In this document: piece after piece, positions 58,729 to 64,000 of the stretch | Numbering within the stretch: the stretch's first letter is position 1 | How the letters are laid out: every line of letters starts with the position of its first letter | DNA from: Actinostola sp. cb2023 | Lineage: Eukaryota > Cnidaria > Anthozoa > Actiniaria > Actinostolidae | DNA length: 64,000 bases | Direction: 5' to 3' | NCBI GenBank assembly: GCA_033675265.1 | Contig: JAUJYZ010000815.1 | Location: 165,001-229,000 of the forward strand | Program-made: the position numbers and the translations under genes | Notes under the pieces: model-generated | Database searches by the model: none | What the model was told of the DNA's origin: nothing | The model's input: the letters and a program-made list of their open reading frames with translations, nothing else

Positions 58729-59150
58729 GTTAAGGTGTGTTTGTATCCCTTACGGAAAGTTTTTTGCACTCCAAAACGATATATCGTCACGGCTTCTGAT
58801 ATATCGTCACAGCTTCCGATATAATGTTCAACCGAAATATCGTTTGGAGCCATCCGATATATCAGTTAACCGATATTGCAGTAAAATCAATATTTTCAGT
58901 TTGGCGATATTTCGGTTAGGCGATATATTGTTTAACCGTGATGTACATATATATCGGTTGATTACGATATTTCGGCAGAATTTAGGTGCCGATATTTCGT
59001 TTCAGCCGATATATTGCCAAACTAGCGTGAAAAACTTTCCGACTGTACTGTACATAGGTACATGTAGGCATAATTTGACAAGTGGGCCCATTCTTATATC
59101 TTGGCAAAATTGTGCCTATATGTACTTATGTAAAGGATACAAAACACATC
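58729..59150. mobile_element. Inverted-repeat element with CGATAT cluster
   Basis: aaggtgtgtttgtatccctt at the left is inverted near 59130-59150 (aaaggatacaaaacacatcc), and ggaaagttttt near 58756 is inverted at 59030. The interior (58780-59030) holds about 15 copies of CGATAT or ATATCG. Confidence 0.65.
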
Positions 59151-60140
59151 CTCAGCATTGTCTGCCATCGAGATTCAAAAACTCTCAAAATGGCCATCGC
59201 CCTGTCTTCACAATAGATGTTAAATCCGTCTACATGGTTAGTCTAGATCCCCATGCATCACAAATGTTCTAGTACTTCCTGAATCAAAATCCTATGAGTG
59301 ATCCATCGACTCCCATCTCAAATCAACTGGCAGTACTTGCCCTTTCTTAATAGATGTTCCTCAAGCGCAGTAAGGAATATAGGTAGATTATTGAGTAAGC
59401 TCTAATCATGTTTGCTCAAGTGGTACACAAAACAGCACATCCAATCCTCATATGTGGGCTTGGTGTTGCAACATTAGGGACAATGCGATATGCAATTTTT
59501 GTCAATGAAATTTCTTTAAATTTGGCACAAAGATTGCCTTTGACTGGAAAACTAAGAAATAATGGGCATCACTGAATTCCTTTGGATGCTACAGTACCAG
59601 TCAGAAGTATCTTAACATTTTTTGCATGTATTCTGAGTGTAAACTGAGTGTGCGTGTTGAGTGTAGTACACACATTTGAGTGTAATACACTCAGGTACGT
59701 TGAGTCCACGCGAATGAGTGTAATAACTGCGGGTTTAATTTTTTTATACAAAAGCGCCATTGTGCAAATTATTGACATTTTTTATAATCTGGCAAAACGT
59801 TTTCTACAATGTATATACATATGTACATGATGTTAAATTTGTTTTTCTATTTCAGAAAAGAGTGCTGCTTGGAAAAATATAAATAAGTTATGGCAAAACC
59901 TACTCTGACGTCACCGAATTAGCATATCACGATTTCAAACCTTTATAATTCGCAAATGCGAAGAGCTCAAATCACAAAATACTGAACCATCCCACTATTC
60001 AATTCATATGTAATCGATTTTCGAAAGAAAATTGTTTTGTGTCATATGGCACTTAAAGTATGGCATGAACTGGCACAAACCGGTCACGACTTGTGAAAGG
60101 ACTGGTGATGCGATGATAACAATCTCTGTTTTATCAATCT

Positions 60141-61378
60141 GATTTACAGTACCACTTAAATGTAACTTCCCTCTGCGAGCGCATCATGAGCGCGTCATGA
60201 GCACGTAAACAGCAGGTAACGAGTGCGTAAACAGCATGTAACGTGTTACTTGCGAGCGTGTATTATGCGAGTACTGAAACCAAGTAAATGATGTTTGTAC
60301 AACATATTCTCTTCTTGAGATACGTAGAATATCAAACTCTCTAATGAAATATGTCATACATTGTAAGTGTATTCTTTGAAGCGGTTTAAAGCCATTAGTA
60401 AGTTCCAAAATTTACGTGGCAGAATAATGCAGTGTGTTGACCGGACTTTTTTTGTACTTGATGGTATATTGTTTTGAACTTTTCACAGCCGCTTTTAATA
60501 TGGTTATATAAATTTTGATATAAATGCTCTCTTTTTAGCTGTTTCAAGTATTACTAAACCTTTGTTATCATATTGTAGACCTGTTGGGGTCTCACTTAGA
60601 AATAAAATATTCGTGATTCCGAAGTTATCGAGAGGATAATTACACAATATTCACACAATCTTTATTTCTTCAGTAATATTTTTCCGCTTCTGGTGTTATA
60701 TTCAACTTGAATCATATTCCAAAAATGACTTTGGATATGAGATACATGTATATAAGTTCAATCTTTTATGAACTCAAGGCTTATTTTTAACTCTCCAGTG
60801 AGACCTCCGTCTATGAAATCGACAAGTGAATAAATGTCCGAAGTGCAAACTTTTATCACCTTCTGTTCATTATGCTTGAAACACAATTTTTCTAGTAGTC
60901 TAGAACCGAATTCATAGTGATCTTTTCGCTCAACAAATGTTCTCTACTCCACAGGCTTTATTAACTAAATTGGCTGACAAGCAATATACATATTGCTCAT
61001 GAACTTTTCATTCATGTGGTTTCCTAAAAGTGAAGCTCGTGGGAATGCAAGAAATGCAGTCATTACCAAGTCAAAACACGTTCGTCATAGTTAGCATCTC
61101 TTGCTTTACGCTTTCAAATCTCTCTGTAAGTTGTTTGAATTTATCAGATCGGCAATAGCAAACTGATTAATACTGAGCAAAACTTGTCCACTTTAGTTAG
61201 AAGTACACTTTACTGGCTTGTCGTTCCGCATAGCTACACACGTTGCTCAGCCATCCAGGTAATGAGTTTGACGCACTCACTGAATATGGGCTCGTTACGT
61301 GTTGAATACGCGCTCGGTAATCGTTCGCGAAGCTCGCGTTAGGGGAAGTTACATTTAAGCGGTACTGTAAATCATTCT
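60141..61378. mobile_element. Nested inverted-repeat element, 1.2 kb
   Basis: gatttacagtaccacttaaa, then tgtaacttcccct, is inverted at 61335-61378. Subterminal gcgcatcatgagcgcg-like motifs follow on both sides. No coding frame. Confidence 0.72.
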
Positions 61379-61452
61379 AAAACCATTTGGAAATCTTTCT
61401 CTGGTCATAATTTTCAGTCAGTTACAGCTGAAGATTTGAGATCTAAGTTTAA

Positions 61453-61863
61453 AGTGCCTATGAAACGAAAAAAAAACAGAGCCCGTTTTCATTTGCTACT
61501 ACGAAAGCTTAATATTTGCTTGTTTACATGGCGTTAATAAAAAGTCAATTAAGCTTGAGGAACATTTTTTAGTTCGCGCTCAAAGTTGGGCATTTTGGGT
61601 TTCAAAGTGCGACAATTCCCGCTTGGTCAAACTATAGAAATGTGACCTCAGGAGTTGTGCACAACAAAGGCATGCACACCTCTTGACCTCAAAAAGCCAT
61701 TGTCAAGGGCCCAGTCTCTTGTCACATTATTTTGGTTGAAAATCATAATTTTCGAACCGCGAAAAGAAAATGTTCGCACGCTCAAAGTCGATGATTCAGA
61801 GAAAGACCAAACAACGATACTCTACAATAAAACAAGGATCTACATTTTCGCTTCACAGGCACT
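61453..61863. mobile_element. TTAA-flanked MITE, 411 bp, sister of 51113
   Basis: AGTGCCTATGAAACGA at the left and GCTTCACAGGCACT at the right, with TTAA on both sides (61449-61452, 61864-61867). The internal sequence is similar to 51113-51534 throughout. Confidence 0.9.
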
Positions 61864-62646
61864 TTAAAAGCTCAAAAACTAAAATAGAAATGAAAACACT
61901 GTAAAAGTTCCGAGGTGACAGACGAGTAATTTGCATATATTAGTTGTCACCTTTAGGTTTGTCTAGATTGAAGTTGAAGCACAAACATTTTGTGAACTAT
62001 TTGCTGTAAAAAGACCGTATTTATGATGGCGTTATTCAAATGGTAGTTTTGAAGATATTTGGGGGCTATTTCTGGACAAAATGATGTTCTTGTGTTGAGA
62101 ATGTGTGACACAATAGTGACAGCCATATGGAAGCCATAATGCTAATTACAGTCCGGCCATTTCGCTGCTGTTTTACATGTAATGGTTATTTTCTTGACTG
62201 TGTAATACTTAGCGTTCTACACTAAATATCTGTTATAAAATAATCAATCCGTACAGTTAACGAACTTCTGCGATGAAATAACCCAAAATAATCCGAAAAT
62301 AATTATTGCACTGCTAAACATTCTAAACCCTCTTTAAATAAAGTTTCTATCTATCTATCTATAAACATTGTAAACAACATTTATAACATCAGTATCGCCG
62401 CATCGGTATTACACATTTTGTAAATGTTCTGTGATCGAACCAAACATTCTAAAGAGCGATTGCTCTTTTATTTATGAAACAAAGACCAAACAAAGGACTG
62501 TATAACAAAACAAAACTACATGCAGTGTGAGTGTACTACACTCAGTGAAGTAGGTGCGTGCAATACACTCAGATGAGTGTAGTTGTGAGTGTACTACACT
62601 CAAAGTACACGCACATGCATGTTAAGATACTTCTGACCGGTACTAC

Positions 62647-63139
62647 ATTTTCGATAGGGATTGCATCAATCCTTTCAAACAAAGATAGATGGCAGAATAC
62701 ATCAAAGATCAATAATTTCAACAGTACTTCATAATAACTTATGTTTATGGTCATCTACATCCATATGGCCAAAATAATTTCCAGGATGCCAATTCCTTTG
62801 TTTTGACCTACAAAAATTGCTGTGAAAATCCTCGATATTGATGACACACAACCAACATTGTGGATACATTAAAGGCAGTCATAGCACAGGCAGCCCAACC
62901 ATTCCTTTTGAGGCTACTAAATAATGAATAAAGTGATATTTACGTCTTTTTTTTTTGATGGGTTTCCTGTGGTAGAGAGCGCACGCGCGCAATACGTATT
63001 ATGTTGGGTTCCCTGTGCATAGGAATTGATGATGTTGGGATCCCTGTGTGCGTCCCGCGTGTCCCGCAGTACATGTGTATATTTACACAAGGTATGAAAC
63101 TGATGGCGTATCATGGCCTGATGTGCGCCCCAAGTAGCT
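62647..63139. other. No gene recognised
   Basis: AT-rich, becoming GC-richer from 62975. The phrase tgttgggttccctgtg recurs as tgttgggatccctgtg at 63003 and 63033. Confidence 0.4.
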
Positions 63140-63302
63140 GGTGCACTTTTCCGTGAGCCGAACAGCCGAAGTCGTCGTACGCTACAGACCCGTGGGGGGT
63201 ACCCAGGGTGAAGTCGTTATTTTGTCGCTGTGGAAGGGAAGTTCATATCAAGCAAGACTGATTGTTTCGGTGTAAACGTTGGGATTCTTTTCCCTATTCA
63301 TG
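63140..63302 (+). promoter_or_regulatory. Candidate promoter and 5' exon of a gene leaving the window
   Basis: A locally GC-richer segment (about 63120-63230) is followed by an ATG placed directly before a strong donor, attcATG|gtaagt, at 63303. This pattern suits a 5' exon ending at or near the start codon. No downstream coding exon is visible before 64000, though gtaagt recurs at 63979. Speculative. Confidence 0.3.
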
Positions 63303-64000
63303 GTAAGTTTAGAAGTTCACAATTCATGTCAACTTTAAGTAAATTTAGAAGAAATTTGACGGTTTTAAAGTAGTCCTTTTTCATTTTGAATGGTGGAGAA
63401 ACTTTGGATATGTTTTGCTCGACACGTGAGAAAGTTTTGCTGAAAATAAACTGAACTAAAATTACTTTTTGTCATGGTTTTTACGTAGTAGATTGCACTA
63501 AATGTTCTCTAATAAAAGGACTTATATATACTAGGGCAGAAGAGCTACTTAATACTCCTCAACAAATCAGTTTTTTCCCATAAATTATGACTGAGCTATT
63601 TGACTTGTGTAGTTCAGTGTCGGTGATTGAAATACACTTCAACAAGGAACCTCTTTCAACTGACTGATAGTACTTTATCTGTTTAAACATTACTGAGTGT
63701 TTGACATAATTTTGTACTTTACTTATAGTTCTTCTGACACAAGGGAACGCCAACACAGCATAAACCATCAGTGAAGCAAAAATATAGACGAACTCAATTC
63801 ACTCGAACATCGAAGGAGACATGAATGGCGAAGGACTTGTGAAGCTGCCGTGAACTAAAATATTATATTAACAGTTGTTCGTTATTGTCATTGAAATAGC
63901 ACAACACATTTAGCAAATAAGCGTACTATCATCTGAGAGAAACACAGAGTAATTTTAACGGCGTATTTTTCGTAAGAACGTAAGTATGCTTATCGCTTCC
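63303..64000. other. No coding sequence seen; possible first intron
   Basis: AT-rich, with no frame carrying a motif. Could be the first intron after the donor at 63303. Confidence 0.3.

Larger units (their letters stand above)
59589..62646. mobile_element. 3-kb TIR element with nested insertions
   Basis: Left end ctacagtaccagtcagaag and right end ttctgaccggtactac are inverted, followed inward by gagtgta/tacactc-rich subterminal repeats on both sides. The ends resemble the right ends of copies A and B (tcttaacat versus gttaacat), so they form one family. No transposase. Contains the elements at 60141 and 61453. AT-rich elsewhere. Confidence 0.72.

Overview
The window looks like AT-rich genomic DNA of an invertebrate animal, most likely a cnidarian such as a stony coral or anemone. 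This rests on four things seen together: a spliced adhesion-GPCR gene with GT-AG introns, remnants of DIRS-type, Ty3/Gypsy-type and Penelope-like retroelements, many fold-back DNA elements, and no bacterial gene organisation. The species cannot be fixed from sequence alone; a sponge or another marine invertebrate is possible.

Layout. 0.1-2.4 kb: a 22-bp minisatellite, then a DIRS-like RNase H and tyrosine recombinase remnant. 2.7-11.6 kb: an 81-bp minisatellite that starts at a probable exon end and is split by a decayed LTR retrotransposon with 140-bp LTRs (gag-protease, RNase H and integrase remnants; RT and integrase cores deleted). 12.1-13.0 kb: a GIY-YIG endonuclease remnant between inverted repeats. 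13.2-31.6 kb, plus strand: the one clear cellular gene, an adhesion-class GPCR (end of the GAIN domain, GPS, seven membrane segments, long cytoplasmic tail) in about 17 exons. Its introns hold microsatellites, fold-backs and, in intron 6, an inverted-repeat element carrying a helicase-like fragment and a 69-bp array. 32-33.3 kb: a 54-bp minisatellite interrupted by a TA-flanked MITE. 34.0-37.0 kb: a chain of six abutting fold-backs, most separated by TTAA. 38-43 kb: a strand-asymmetric C-rich minisatellite. 44.4-51.5 kb: MITEs, 93-bp and 70-bp arrays, and a 260-bp inverted repeat. 53.4-58.1 kb: a tandemly duplicated TIR element with a 66-bp array. 58.4-62.6 kb: a Penelope-like fragment, a CGATAT-rich cluster and nested TIR elements. 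63.1-64.0 kb: a possible 5' exon of a gene running off the right edge.

The GPCR is the only locus with an interpretable cellular function. Exon phases match across every junction from the GAIN exons to the stop codon, except for one probable 1-nt frameshift in the tail exon. The rest is a dense record of mobile-element insertion and tandem-repeat expansion. The recurring theme is inverted-repeat elements with a central minisatellite and no transposase. Most long open frames here come from repeats whose unit length is a multiple of three and should not be read as genes.
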